Below are positions 44,654-57,083 of a DNA stretch of 64,000 nt, piece after piece. The stretch covers positions 27,042,129 through 27,106,128 of the forward strand of contig NW_024037059.1 in NCBI RefSeq assembly GCF_015706575.1. The letters are read 5' to 3'. The DNA is from Patiria miniata (lineage: Eukaryota; Echinodermata; Asteroidea; Valvatida; Asterinidae). The notes under the pieces were generated by a model. The model did no database searches. It was not told the DNA's origin and saw only the letters and a list, made by a program, of their open reading frames with translations. The position numbers and the translations under genes were made by a program. The number at the start of each line of letters is the position of its first letter. Within the stretch, counting starts at the first letter, position 1.

Positions 44654-46479
44654 CATAAATTGGGCGGATCTCTCCCCAACCACCCCCGCGACATTTTTAT
44701 TCCTTTTATCAATCTGACTATATTTTCCACGAACGAAAAAGTAACGAAAAGAAAAACAATACACTCCCGATCCCTTGCATGCACCGAACGTATACGCTAC
44801 CATTAACCTGCACAGAAAGATTTCGATTATTCACCACACCGAGCTTTAATTCCATGTGTTGGAGATATTTTAATCTTTATAATATTTACATTACGAAACT
44901 TATACAATAAAATGCAAAATATGTAATATTTACAACTATTAACACATGAATTGCTATCGTAGCAATAACAATAGAAAGCTTGCTAATTAAGGTACCATTC
45001 TCTACACAGTCATTATCCGTTCACTAAACTAAAATTCTCCAATACAATACCGTGTGTGTCAATATCGTACAATATAATCAACAATACGATGTACTTTGTC
45101 CGCAACGGACTTGGATCCCAAAATCCAGGGAGATGATTCTTGGACATATACAATTCCATCAATTTTAAAGCCAAACTGTCTCCGTTTTCAAAAGAAATTG
45201 TGGGATCACATTTTATGCTAATGAGCTCGCGTAGAAAGTCTCACTTTGCACAATTAAACGCGAATTAATTGCGGCCTCTGTCGTTCGATTCGCGCCAGTC
45301 GGATATTGTTGTTATAATCGTTGTAATAGTAATAATGACATTATCGGCACTCTTTGTGGGTTGGCCAAACGAGTTTTACTCTTGAATATTTACACTGCGT
45401 ACACCACTTACAAACTCAACCAAAGCAATACGTTTGAAACCTTCTAGCTTTCATGTTTTAAATTGGGCGAAATTTTTGGCTTATTCGGGAACAAAACTGC
45501 CCCCCCCCCCCCCCCCCCTCTCCAAAAAATTGTGTTCTGCCGGCATTGTCCGGCCGCTGAAAAAGAAATGCTAAACCCCTCTTGATCCGAATCTGGATCC
45601 GCAACTGGGGGTTTGATTATGCATATAGTCATTATATAGTGCAATGAGTCAAGTCTACATGTGAACGACACAATGAAGGGCATCTGTGATTCCATTACTA
45701 TATCAATATAGCTTATTCTACGGACTTAAATTTCAACCATTCTGAATCAATATAAAAAAGAATTGCTCGCCTAGTCTTTTAGGCTTGTGTAGAAATTATC
45801 TCAGGATGTTTCATGTTTCACTTTAAGTTTAATTTTAATTTTATATCTTCGGACAATAATTAAAAATCTTTTAAAAAAAGAAAGATTGTTTTGGTCTAGA
45901 CAAAAGTTTGTAAAAACTGTCATCAGAGAGTGTCAAACCAAAAAAAAACCCAGATTATTATACAGTATAAATAATTACTATTAAATCAAACAAAATTTAT
46001 TACGAAAATCCCACACCCAGAAAAAAACTATAAACAAACAAACAAATTATAACAAACATATTCTAATGTTCGGAAATAACTTTAAGAAATCATTAATTAA
46101 TTACCATCGCTAACAACTAATCTACGATAAAACTACTCACTACTTATGTTTTATGTCCTGTCACTTGAGGGCGCCGATACAGACTAGTAAATACATCGCA
46201 GTGGAGTAAGGAAAAGGAGCGAAGACATAAATATTTTTCATGGCGGTGGTCACCGATTTCTGCAATTTTTCCTGACGGGGAGTCTTTAGGGCGAGGGCCG
46301 TGGTATATTGATACAACAAGGGCGCGCTGTTCATGAAAATCCATGCACAAACGTTGACGTAATGAGTTCACTTTGTCGAAACTTTCCCCAAGTTTGCGGT
46401 AACCATTCCGGCAGTTTTCAGAAAGAACTCATATTTATTTTGTGGCCAGATTATTTTTTTGATACAATTAATTGTATTC
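44654..46479. other. Intergenic region before HNMT-B with MITE relic
   Basis: No gene is supportable. About 45490-45610 (poly-C, then AAAAAATTGTGTTCTG and a later CTGGATCCGC) looks like a decayed copy of the GGGCGGATCC hAT-like MITE in the orientation of 30930-31256. The remainder is AT-rich. Confidence 0.4.
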
Positions 46480-49400
46480 TTATTGCTTAATTATAACTAC
46501 TGCATCCCAGTCGATGTTCAGCAGTATGGTGTTATTTTCCCTCTTGGAGCAGTCGCTGCTGGCAAGATACTCCATCATGGATCTCTGTACGTCTTCGGGC
46601 GCCGTCTCCTTGAAGTTAACAGAATGGGTCAGGAAATCAACCAACAAGCTGTCTTCATCGGCAGTTTCGTCGAAGCACTTGGTAACATCTAAACCGTTGG
46701 GTTGGTGGTACTGCGTGTACGGGATGCCACGGCGGTCCAAGGAATTGCGTATATCGGCTGAAGTTATTTCACAACCGCCCCGACGAAGCTCAGGAAAGCG
46801 GTCCAGAAATCGGTTCCATCCGTTGTTTTCTGAACAAAAAGACACCAAAAATCTGTCAACTTATACCCAGCTTTGAAGGGGCTATGCAATGTAATTTTGT
46901 TTAATGCAATCCTTGAAAATACACATCTTTGTGTCCTTTTTAACTTTATTTCCAACGTTCGCTTTGCCATTTTCAAGGGTATAGGCCTATTGGTGCGTTT
47001 GTGGTTTTTATGCAAATGAAAATTTACATATTCATGTGCAAAACTGTGATGCCAACCAGGCGGAAACCTCAATGCTAGGCCCTACAGCCATTTCGACAAC
47101 AAAAGTTGCCAGAATGTTATTTATTTATATTTTTTTTGGCTGTCATAAGTTTTTCTTTTCTTGTGATTCGTTGTTGTATCAATACAGCCAGTGAGCAAAC
47201 TTTTGTCACAAACGTTTCCAATTTCGGGTTCATAAGTTGAACAGAAAACCCATAAACTGAACAGTGTCTTCCTGAAAATGACTCACAGCAACAGCGCCCT
47301 CTGTTGTCCGGAAAAGCATGGAAAATTTGTAAATGTTTAAAGAAGTGTAGTTTTGAATACAATTTACCAAAAAGGGACTTCAAACAGTTTTCATACATTT
47401 AAGAGAAGTAGAAAGTTGCACAAAATATGTTCCTTAGAAAAATCATGCTATGCCCCTTTAATGTTAAAGCCTGTAATACGCAGTTCTTCACGACTGATTT
47501 TGGAAGCTAGAGTGCTGAACACATTGGCCTACTAGCATTTTTGAGGGGGCTGTGCCCGGTCAACAATTCCACGTGGGATATATACGTGCATGTATGAATT
47601 ATGGCGATTACCTATACTGATGATGCTTTGAGTTTCCTTCTTAATATTGTGTAAAGGGCACAAACCATGACTAGCACCCATGGATAGAAAGAAATACGTA
47701 TTATAGGGAGAGCTGTGCTACGCCAAACCAATGGGATTTAGCATTTTGCATAAAATACTGACCTGACTTGAGGATCACAAGTATTGCTCCGCCAGGGATC
47801 AGGCAGTTGTACAAATACTCCAGGGAGCTGTCATAGTCGTCCAGGTAGTACATGCAGTGAACTGCGCTGATGAAGTGGAACTTAGTCGCATCTCCCGCCT
47901 TCTGGTATTGCTCGAGCGTCTGCTGCCGAAAATCACACTCGACACCTTGTAGTTCGTGAGTCTTATATTGAGCCAACGCCTTGTACTGGACTAGCATCTT
48001 ATCAGAAGGCTCAACTACACGATTATTGACGAGTGAGAATCGCTTTTTGAGTTGCTCCAACATCACACAATCCTGTTCACCTGTACAGGCCATAATTATA
48101 ATAGTTATAGGTAATTATTATAATACCAATAAGTCAGTCTTCCAACTGTCTTGAGATGTTCCAAACGGATGTTGGGCTGCAATATCATCCGATAGCCGGC
48201 CTTTGGGTCTTGGTCAAATTAAGACTGGATTTGGATTTTGCTTCTAAGGCAACTGGCCGCAATCCTAGTGAAGGCGGATCCATTTGAGGGATGCCCTGCC
48301 AAAAAGTGTCCATGTTGTGCCCATTCTTGAAAATCACGCATTCTCGAAAATGGGCATGCACATTCTCGAGAATGGGCGCGCATTCTAAGAATGAGCGCCC
48401 ATTCTTAAGAACGAGCACGCGTTCTTAAGAATGAGCGCTCATTCTTAAGATTGGTTGGGAATATCACGTGCACAATTTATGAATTTTGCCCAATCTTAAC
48501 AAACATTGCACGACATAATTATGTTAAATGAATTGTATAGCGGTTAAAAGGGAAACAATTCATATAAAGAGGAAAGAAAATGTGCTATGCTTCTGTACTC
48601 GTATAATTACGATAATTTGAATCAAATTAAACCTGTTATTATTGCTTTTTTCTGCCCACTATGGGAAGTTTTGTAATAACGGAGGACTGGGAACTAGTCT
48701 GGGAAGTGCTTTGTTTAGGCTAGACAAGTTACAAGTCCCTGCATGTATCATATGCGTGCCACAAAAAAAAAAACGATGTCCAGAAGCTGCCAAAATTGCT
48801 CTTTTGACTAGATAGAATCCAGCTCTGCGACGTTATGGTGGGATGTGAACAATAAATTGGTGGCAATTTAAATGGGAAATAGCATTAGCACTATGGGATG
48901 TCGCAGTATTCATTCTCATTCTTCACATTCTTCATTCTTACGTCCCCCCCCCCCTTGCTTTTATTATCCCAAAAATCAGAATTCTTTGCACTAGTATTAT
49001 TATGTCTCTTATATTTTCCCGGTCCCCCCCCCCCCATATTAATACGCCTTTACTTATCATATCCACTCTACTTTTCAGAGCCTTGCGTTGCAACAGTATA
49101 ATTATTGAGAATCAGTGAACGAGGATTCAGCTAGACTTGCCAAGCGCAGCCGGTGCTCGGCATCGACAAGACCGTTATCTTGTCGCGCATTCTCGAGAAT
49201 GTGCGCTCAATCTGGAAGAGTTATTTTTTGCCAAGATTGAGCAAGGATCCAGTTGCACATTCTCAAGAATGTGCATGCCCATTCTCGAGAATGCGTGATT
49301 TTCAAGAATGGGCACAACATCCAGTTGGTTTTTAGTAAAAGCAAAAGAGGATCGAAGACGACTGTTTTCATCGATGCCATGGTGATAGTATAATCAAGCT

Positions 49401-50221
49401 GTGGCCGGAGCTTCGATCTACATGTCACTTGGTGGTCGGTCGGTCAGTCGATCGGATGGTCCGTCTGTATGCACCACTTGTGGGGTACCCGTCCTTTGTT
49501 CGAGGTACCCCACAAATAAAATCTTTAGAAAAAAGGGTACCCCGCAACGACAACTTTAGAAATAGGGACAATGGGACATAACAACAATGGAGGTACCCCG
49601 GAAGTCCATCTGGCTGGAACGTCCGTATGTCTGTCTGTCCGTGCTTACCAGTGACCACTTGTGGGGTACCTGTCCATTGTTGGAGGTACCCCGCAAGTGA
49701 AATCTTTAGAAAATAGGGTACCCCGCAAGTGAAATCATTAGAAATAGGGACAAAGGGACAATAATGGAGGTACCCCAGAAGTGTCCGCCCGCTGGAACGG
49801 ACGTATGTCTGTCTGTCCCGAAACTTGACCAAAAGTATGGTGTTCCATAGTGTGCCATCGGCGTCGCATTTTTAAGCTCTGGCAGGAATCAATTTGATCG
49901 ATTCCATGCAAGCCTTTTACACAAGCCTTCTTGCAACACGGTACTTGTTTTGGGTTTGTTGACAATTAGCATTGCGACAATACATACATACAACAGCATT
50001 ATAAAATGTAACGTACCTGATCCACTGCCCACTCCAAGGACCCGTAGCTCTTCTTGTCCGTCCAGTGTGGCCTGGAGTTTACCAACCACCGCCTCGCTAA
50101 ACACACCGTCCACCCAGTCAGAGAACACCCTCAATTTGTCAGACCGAGCGCAGAAGACTTTGAACGCCTTGGCATAGTGGCTCGGATCGCTGAGCAGACT
50201 CTGTAGTGATTTTGTGTCCAT
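46480..50221 (-). CDS. Histamine N-methyltransferase-like protein B, 3 exons
   Basis: On the - strand the exons are 50017-50221, 47763-48080 and 46480-46829, with GT-AG introns and the same phases and exon 1/2 lengths as HNMT-A. They encode 290 aa. The SAM loop VLGVGSGSGE, NNRVVEPS and FHFISAVHCMYY are conserved. As in paralog A, positions aligning with the histamine-contact residues of human HNMT are not conserved. Divergence from A rises along the gene, from about 5 of 69 residues in exon 1 to about 20 of 105 in exon 2 and roughly 40% in exon 3. Intron 1 carries a 1-kb MITE and a tandem duplication. The region more than about 143 bp upstream of the start has been displaced by a 9.5-kb transposon. 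It is probably an active SAM-dependent methyltransferase of unknown substrate. Confidence 0.9.
48313..49319 (+). mobile_element. 1-kb MITE with ATTCTCGAGAAT-type modular ends, copy A
   Basis: TIRs start TGTTGTGCCCATTCTTGA and are flanked by a 4-bp duplication TCCA (48309-48312 and 49320-49323). Each end contains several small palindromes CATTCTCGAGAATG and CATTCTTAAGAATG. The interior is shared with copy B at 50514-51468 in inverted orientation. A 4-bp duplication with TGT...ACA ends suggests a Ginger-like origin, by analogy only. It lies in HNMT-B intron 1. Confidence 0.8.
49473..49821 (+). repeat. Tandem duplication rich in GGTACCCC
   Basis: Unit 1 (49473-49653) and unit 2 (49654-49821) both start ACCACTTGTGGGGTACC and continue through GAGGTACCCCRCAA, AAATCTTTAGAAAA and TATGTCTGTCTGTCC. 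Each unit contains several GGTACCCC motifs spaced by 30-50 bp. It lies in HNMT-B intron 1. Confidence 0.7.
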
Positions 50222-50513
50222 GTTCTCTTTTCTGCTTGATTACTCCAATATTTTGACAGCTGTAGACAACCTGCAGATAGGTGGACGGATTTTGACCCAA
50301 CTGACTTAAACAGTCTCAATCATGAAAGGATTGAAATTCGAAGAAATTACGAAAATATTAATATAGAGCCGTCTCGCCCCACGTCATGTTACCGCAGCAA
50401 CGCACAGCGCCCTCCATATTGGATTACAGGGACGTTGACGGCGCGAAGTTTATAACACGTAAATTACAGACGATCCCGAGTACGACTCGACTTGCAAGAC
50501 AAGTTAGTGTCAT

Positions 50514-51468
50514 TGTTGTGCCCATTCTTGAAAATCACGCATTCTCGAGAATGGGCATGCACATTCTTGAGAATGTGCAACTGGATCCTTGCTCAATCTT
50601 GGCAAAAAATAACTCTTCCAGATTGAGCGCACATTCTCGAGAATGCGCGACAAGATAACGGTCTTGTCGATGCCGAGCACCGGCTGCGCTTGGCAAGTCT
50701 AGCTGAATCCTAGTAGAGTGGATATGATAAGTAAAGGCGTATTAATATGGGGGCGGGGACCGGGAAAATATAAGAGACATAATAATACTAGTGCAAAGAA
50801 TTCTGATTTTTGGGATAATAAAAGCGGGGGGGGGGAACGTAAGAATGAAGAATGTGAAGAATGAGAATGAATACTGCGACATCCCATAGTGCTAATGCTA
50901 TTTCCCATTTAAATTGCCACCAATTTATTGTTCACATCCCACCATAACGTCGCAGAGCTGGATTCTATCTAGTCAAAAGAGCAATTTTGGCAGCTTCCGG
51001 GACATCGTTTTTTTTTCGTGGCACGCATATGATACATGCAGGGACTTGTAACTTGTCTAGCCTAAACAAAGCCCTTCCCAGACTAGTTCCCAGTCCTCCG
51101 TTATTACAAAACTTCCCATAGTGGGCAGAAAAAAGCAATAATAACAGGTTTACTTTGATTCAAATTATCGTAGTTATACGAGTACAGAAGCATAGCACAT
51201 TTTCTTTCCTCTTTATATGAATTGTTTCCCTTTTAACCGCTATACAATTCATTTAACATAATTATGTCGTGCAATGTTTGTTAAGATTGGGCAAAATTCA
51301 TAAATTGTGCACGTGATATTCCCACCCAATCTTAAGAATGAGCGCTCATTCTTAAGAACGCGTGCTCGTTCTTAAGAATGGGCGCTCATTCTTAAGAATG
51401 CGCGCCCATTCTCGAGAATGTGCATGCCCATTCTCGAGAATGCGTGATTTTCAAGAATGGGCACAACA
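50514..51468 (-). mobile_element. 1-kb MITE with ATTCTCGAGAAT-type modular ends, copy B (inverted)
   Basis: Same element as 48313-49319 in reverse orientation, 955 bp, with a 4-bp duplication TCAT (50510-50513 and 51469-51472). It is nested inside the left part of the ISL2EU-type element, so it inserted after that element or came with it. The two copies flank HNMT-B exon 1. Confidence 0.8.
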
Positions 51469-51893
51469 TCATGATTCATTGATCTCCAGTGCTGAAGTGC
51501 TTGCTGCTACCACTAAATCGACAACTGTAGCGGGGATGTAATTCCAGGTAGGCCTACTAATCATAAGATTTCAGTGTCATGAAATCAAGTCCGAAATAAA
51601 AAAAACGGTGGCGTCCGGAAATTGGGCACAAATTCAGCTGGGTGTTCCGTAAGTAACGAGTAAACGTGCAGACTTGGCGCACTTGAACAAATCTCTGAAA
51701 ATCCCACATTAACATTTAATAATTTCTTTAAAATTGATAAATTCAGATAAATCATTGTAACCTCCAGTTTGTAAAATCATTTTCATGTTTTGGGGCGCAT
51801 TTTAAAAGAGTTCATTGTCATTGTGCACTTCGAAAAAAAATCAGAAAATAACGCCAAAATAAAATTTCATTGGAACTTTGTAAATATGTTTTG

Positions 51894-52325
51894 GGTAATC
51901 CTTACTTTTAGGACACCTCTATTTTTTACAAGTTCTGTTCAAAACTGACTTTTGCAGATGACTGTCCAGTACCAAAGTGACTTTTGCAGGCTAAAGAAGT
52001 CTTTTTTCTTCAGACAAACTCGTGTTAGTTATAATTTTGAAAGCACTTTCAAAGAAAATGTGACTTTCCTACCTTTTTTTGCAGTTCGCCATCTTGCTTT
52101 TTAAATTTATTTTCTGTTTGTCATCGTCGTCTTTAACCCCTCATAAATCAAAACCCTGCCCTCTTTCTACAAAATCAAACCTGCTGATATTCAAGAGGTG
52201 TCGTTGCCAAATGTTCAAATGTGTCAATAAATATCAGAATGTCACTTTTGAGTGTCATTTAGTCAGCTGTTTTGGTGAGTCTTTTAACCTTATATAGGAA
52301 AGGGGTCCTAAAAGTAAGGATTACC
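51894..52325. mobile_element. hAT-like MITE with ATGTTTTG target duplication
   Basis: TIRs GGTAATCCTTACTTTTAGGA and its complement are flanked by an 8-bp duplication ATGTTTTG (51886-51893 and 52326-52333). The 432-bp interior is non-coding. It is nested in the ISL2EU-type element upstream of its nuclease gene. Confidence 0.8.
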
Positions 52326-52354
52326 ATGTTTTGTTCATGTATTGTTTGACTCAG

Positions 52355-52468
52355 GCCTAGCCCTATTCTCGATTTTGATCCTTTGTTTAATGCATTGTTT
52401 ACTGCAATACACGTCCAAATGTAAACAACGCATTATACAGAGGATCTAAATCGAGACTAGCCTAGCGT
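52355..52468. repeat. Hairpin-type inverted repeat
   Basis: The left arm, with CTCGATTTTGATCCT and TTTAATGCATTGTTTAC, is complemented with few mismatches by GTAAACAACGCATTATA and AGGATCTAAATCGAG on the right. The centre is near 52410. Confidence 0.6.
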
Positions 52469-52851
52469 TAGTTCAGTATTTGACCATAATGACATTTCTT
52501 TTGTACAAAACATATGAGACAGGCTGAATATTTAGGTTTTTCCTACTCATAGTGAAATCATCACATTTTTCATTGTTAATTTTTATCCCATCTGAACTGC
52601 ACTTAGCCTTTGGCCTAAGTTATTGTTTTTATTTAGGGAAAAAATGTAATTGTCAATTAAATCAAGGGCAAACACTGCAAAGGTTGATTTATAATGTCAA
52701 GTATTGCCCTGTATGAGCTTGATGAGAGCTGGCGATCACCAGTAATTTGTGTGTGTGTATGTGTTATTACTCTGCAGATTGAGCGCCATTAATTTTGCTT
52801 TTTTTGTGTTCTGTTTTTATTTCGCAGTTGACTGTATGTAAACCTGTTATC

Positions 52852-54904
52852 ATGGCAGCAAGATCAACATACTACCAAGCCCTGGATGGCCCTGCAAAAG
52901 TCCGATATAACAAGATTCTGCAGTGTATTGATGACATTGATCCATACACAATTAGTTTGCGGTCATGGAAAGAGGATCCACATTCTCTTCCTCAAATATC
53001 GTATCCTGACATTGTTAATTTTCTAGTGTATACTCCTAGTCCATACACTTTGGAGGACTTGAAATGCTATAAAGGCCTGGATGCGTACAACCAATTCGTA
53101 AGTGGATGGGTTCGTAATGTCGTTTCTACCGTCATCAACGGCAAGCACGTTGTTACAGCAAAGGTAATAAACTAAGACTTGGTGGAAAAAAAATTATGTG
53201 CCCTTAATGTAAACTTTCTGTAATTCACTCCCCATCAGTGCACACCATAAGAAGATGCTACTTTAATACAGTGCAAGTCTTTAATTGTCCTTGTTATGAA
53301 ATATACAACTTTTTAAGGAAAAAAAATATCAGATCTTTACATTCCATATTTTGTACATTGGTCTTGGGCATGTTACTTCGTGTGATATTCTTTCTGTTTG
53401 GTTTACTGAAAATGTTTTGTAACTTTTTTCTTAACACTTGCAGGTGATGCATTCACAGAGACTGCGGGAGGCGGCACTCAAGCCATGGTTAATTGCAGAA
53501 AAGTGTGGGAAGATCATCGCAACCCACTGCAACTGCATTGCTGGTCTCGGAGAGGCTTGTACTCATGTCAGTGCTTTGATGTTTTACATTGACACAAAGG
53601 TGCGTATCAGAGATAGCAAAACAGTAACACAGGAACCAGCTTACTGGAAGATTCCATCTGCTGTAAAGGATGCCCAATACTTACCTGTAGCTCAAATAGA
53701 CTTCACATCAGCCAAAACCAAAAAGAGGAAGCTTGATATGTTAGTTAATGATGGTTTGATGCCACCTCCACGGAGCAAGGTGCGGAAGATAGTTCCTGGG
53801 CCTACTGATGCTGAACTCACAACCCTCTTCTCGCAGATGAATGCAACAGGAACTAAGCCGGCACTCCTCAGCGTTGTACCTGAACACTGCCACCAATTCA
53901 AACCATCACATACTGACAACATCCTTCCGCCAATTCTAACCGATCTGTATAACCCTCAGTACTCAACTCTCTCATTTCCTGACCTGCTTAACAGATGCAA
54001 CGAATTTCAGCTGACAATTACCCAAGAGGAGGCAGACAATGTAGAAAAGGCAACAAGAGCACAATCATCCAGCAAGAAATGGTTTCGTTTTCGATCAGGC
54101 CGCACCACTGCATCAAAGATGAAGAATGTTTGCAGGACTAATCCAGACCAACCTTCTCAATCACTCATTCAATCTGTGTGCTATCCAGAGTCGTGCAGGT
54201 TTTCTACAGCTGCAACCAAGTGGGGATGCTCCCATGAAATAGAGGCACGGCAGGCTTATGTGGAAAGAATGGGAGAAGTGCACCATAATTTTGATGTTAA
54301 GGACTCTGGCTTGGTAATTAACACAAGTTGCCCCCACATTGGGGCTTCCCCAGATGGGCGTATTTCCTGTGATTGCTGTGGGGAAGGTGTCCTAGAAATC
54401 AAGTGTCCATTTTGTGCTCGTGACACTCAAGTCAATGAATATGCATCCCTACAAAATACATGCCTTGTAGCAAATGATAACGAGGTTTCTCTTGATAGGA
54501 AACATGCATACATGTATCAGGTTCAAACACAAATACATACTTGCTCTGTTGACTATGCTGACTTTGTGTTGTGGACAAATACAGATGTCCATATCGAGCG
54601 AGTTGAGCCTGATGCAAATATGTGGGATGAAATTCTAGAAAAAAGTCGCGAGTTTTTCTACAAAGCAGTGCTACCAGAATTAATGGGCAAATTTTACACC
54701 CGTATCCCATCTGTTCACGATAAGCCACCAGCTACACACTGCTACTGTGGAAAATCGCAACCTGTGGACAAGATGATCTCATGCGCTAATGAAGGCTGCA
54801 AAATCACCTGGTTCCACCAAAGTTGCCTCCAGATAAAGAGACTGCCAAAAGGGAAATGGATCTGCCCAGAGTGTCGTAAAATACCACGGAAAAAGGAAGA
54901 ATGA
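52852..54904 (+). CDS. ISL2EU-type YqaJ nuclease with SWIM and PHD zinc fingers, 2 exons
   Basis: Exons 52852-53163 and 53444-54904 join in phase to encode 590 aa. Residues 133-145 form a SWIM zinc finger (CNC...CTH). A YqaJ/lambda-exonuclease-type domain follows (about 300-480) with WGCSHEIEARQAY, GASPDG, the catalytic EIK near 422, and YMYQVQTQ. These are the conserved residues of the PD-(D/E)XK nuclease fold. The C-terminus (about 537-583) is a PHD finger with C4HC3 spacing, CYCGKS to CPEC, a fold that often reads histone H3 tails. The frame is intact. The gene runs toward the transposase gene of the same element, and is thought to assist excision or repair during transposition; its exact role is not established. 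The start codon is the first ATG after a likely 5' UTR exon boundary at 52827. Confidence 0.92.
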
Positions 54905-55771
54905 AATTTTTATTATAACAATAATTGGTTGTGCTTTTTAAGGAAAGTTGCAGAGAGTTTAATCACTTTCTTTTTTCCACCCCAAGGCAAAAAATGCATA
55001 ACTTTTGGGCTAAAGCCATTCCCTGAAAAAACTAGTTTTTTTTTCACTTTGAGAAAAGATAAAGGCTTTTGTGCAAAAACATGATCTTAATTGTCCAATG
55101 GGCTCCATCACTGTGGAAAGACTGTACCCTTATCCTTAAAAGAATACATTTAAAAAGGGCTCCTGCATGTACCTTACTTTTCCTAGTTGTATTAATTTCA
55201 AATGGGTGCAATCAAATGTACATGTATAGAATTCCCTTGTAACACACACCAGGCTGTAATAAAAACAAAGGACCTCTGATCAAAGTTTTTCTTTCTGTAA
55301 CAGTAAGCAAGTGTTTTTATTATTGAGTTTACACTGTGCATACTCATACGACAATGCAGGTGAACACATTTCAGAAAATACTGTAGAAAGTTGCTCTAAT
55401 GAACATTCTGCATCCGTGAACATGACTCATGGCTCTCAATTTGTAAGTTACAGTGTATCTCTTTGCTTCCTATAGTCTATAGTACATGTATAATGATCAC
55501 CCACAGTAACAACAACTTTTGATGGATCCCAAGGTTATTCGTTATCTACTGTACTGTAAAATTGACTTCTCTTCAAAGGCGTGCCTTATGTCAGAACCCA
55601 CAATTGTAATATACAAAAATAAATAACATTCTTGTTATGTATACATGTCCAAAGGATGTGTTTCTCTGGTTCTTCCCCCCCCCCCCCCAATAAATATATA
55701 TATATTTAGTTTAAATAAATATTATATAAATAAATATAATATAAATAATATAATATATATATAATATAATA

Positions 55772-55839
55772 TAGATGTAAAAACAAAAGTAAAACAGTGC
55801 TCACCGGTGAGCACTGTTTTACTTTTGTTTTTACATCTA
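55772..55839. repeat. Perfect 68-bp palindrome between the two convergent transposon genes
   Basis: The left arm TAGATGTAAAAACAAAAG... is exactly complemented about the centre CACCGGTG at 55805/55806, without a mismatch over 34 bp per arm. It is embedded in (TA)-rich sequence. A poly-C run lies at about 55675-55688. Confidence 0.85.
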
Positions 55840-56607
55840 CTATGCTTCACAGTGCTACGCAGCATCCCCACATTTTATAATATAATATATATAATATATA
55901 TAAATAGATATATCCAATGAAAATGGCATCCATCACAATCCAATATATGAATAATATAATATATATAAATAAATATAATAAATAAATGAATGAATAAATA
56001 AAAATGTACATATATAAATAAATGAATAAATAAATATAAATACATGATCATAATTAAAATAATACACTGGTTAAGATAAAATGTGTTTGGAAATGGCCAC
56101 AACAATGAAAACTATATACACCGGTTATAAAAAAGAATCACATTTACACTGCCATCCACCACCGCATTAGGCATTTATACAAAATAAGCTTATAACTCAT
56201 CATGGGCGGGGGCCAGCAGCTTCTAGAGTGGCGTGTTCGATTATAAATCATTAAATGTCCTCTTCAGTAAGACAGAGGTTTTAGCCAAAATTCAATACAA
56301 TAGATATTTCGTCACCACCACGAGTGTTTTGTTTTTCCATGAAAGTCGACTTTCATTCATTTCTAATCTATTTTTATGTGCTCATTTTATTTTTTATTGT
56401 TGGACCATATTTCTTGAAATTCAACCCCCCCCCCCCCCCCAATGTGAATCATATCCATTCACTAATATGAAGAAGTAGACATTCGAATGGATGGAGTTAT
56501 TGGAGTAAGGGTTGCTATAAATCATATGATCCAACGTTACTTTCTCTCAAATGGTTTGTGACAGATTATTTTGGGAAAAACCACAACAAATAGCATCAAT
56601 GCTATTA

Positions 56608-56960
56608 TGACAGAGTGTTGTAATGACTTGGACTCGAGACTCGGGACTCCAATCGACTCAAGTATCCAACCTCAAATGACTTGACTTGGATTCGCTTCAC
56701 TTTTTCAAATGACTTGACTTGGATTCGAATCACTGTCAGAAATTACTCGACTTAACTCTGACTCGAGTCTGCCAAAACAGATTTTTTTTTAAGATAACAA
56801 TTTAAACTTAGCTTGAACGAAGTTACTGCAGTGACAACTTGACTTGACCCGACTTCACCAACATGCCTGTGTTGATTTGATTTGACTAGGGATTTGAAGG
56901 TACATGAACATGTACATGAGTTTGACTTGACTTGGCACTCAGAAGGCAGTTCAACTGGAC
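56608..56960. repeat. GACTTG/GACTC-rich degenerate repeat
   Basis: Repeated ACTTGACTTGGATTCG and GACTCGAG blocks follow AGTGTTGTAATGACTTGGAC at the left. This resembles the interior of the CAGTGTTGTA-type MITEs at 3316 and 17179. The right end is unclear. It lies between the two genes of the ISL2EU-type element. Confidence 0.4.
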
Positions 56961-57083
56961 TTAACTTGAGACTCAAGCAGAGGGAGACTTGTTCTAAAAT
57001 TGTTATGACATGGAAGAAAAATAGGCAATAAAGATTGAAAAATTGCTTCAATGACACTTGTGTCTGGAAAAGCAAAAATCCAT

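Larger units (their letters stand above)
41790..50364. repeat. Segmental duplication, unit B (main part)
   Basis: Matches 25545-31830 in order and orientation: the lectin upstream region, HNMT exons, and about 120 bp upstream of HNMT exon 1. Unlike unit A it retains the lectin gene. The unit is broken at 50364 by the ISL2EU-type element and continues at 59882-60005, where GATCCTC, AATCTG, GAATCAAG and AAAATGCCAT blocks match 31690-31830. Confidence 0.75.

Noticed and set aside
49425..49965. Overlapping - strand frames of 75-135 codons
   Set aside because: They lie over the GGTACCCC tandem duplication in HNMT-B intron 1.
55875..56105. Tyr/Ile/Leu-rich 76-codon frame on the - strand
   Set aside because: It is a translation of ATAAATAA/TATA-rich simple sequence.
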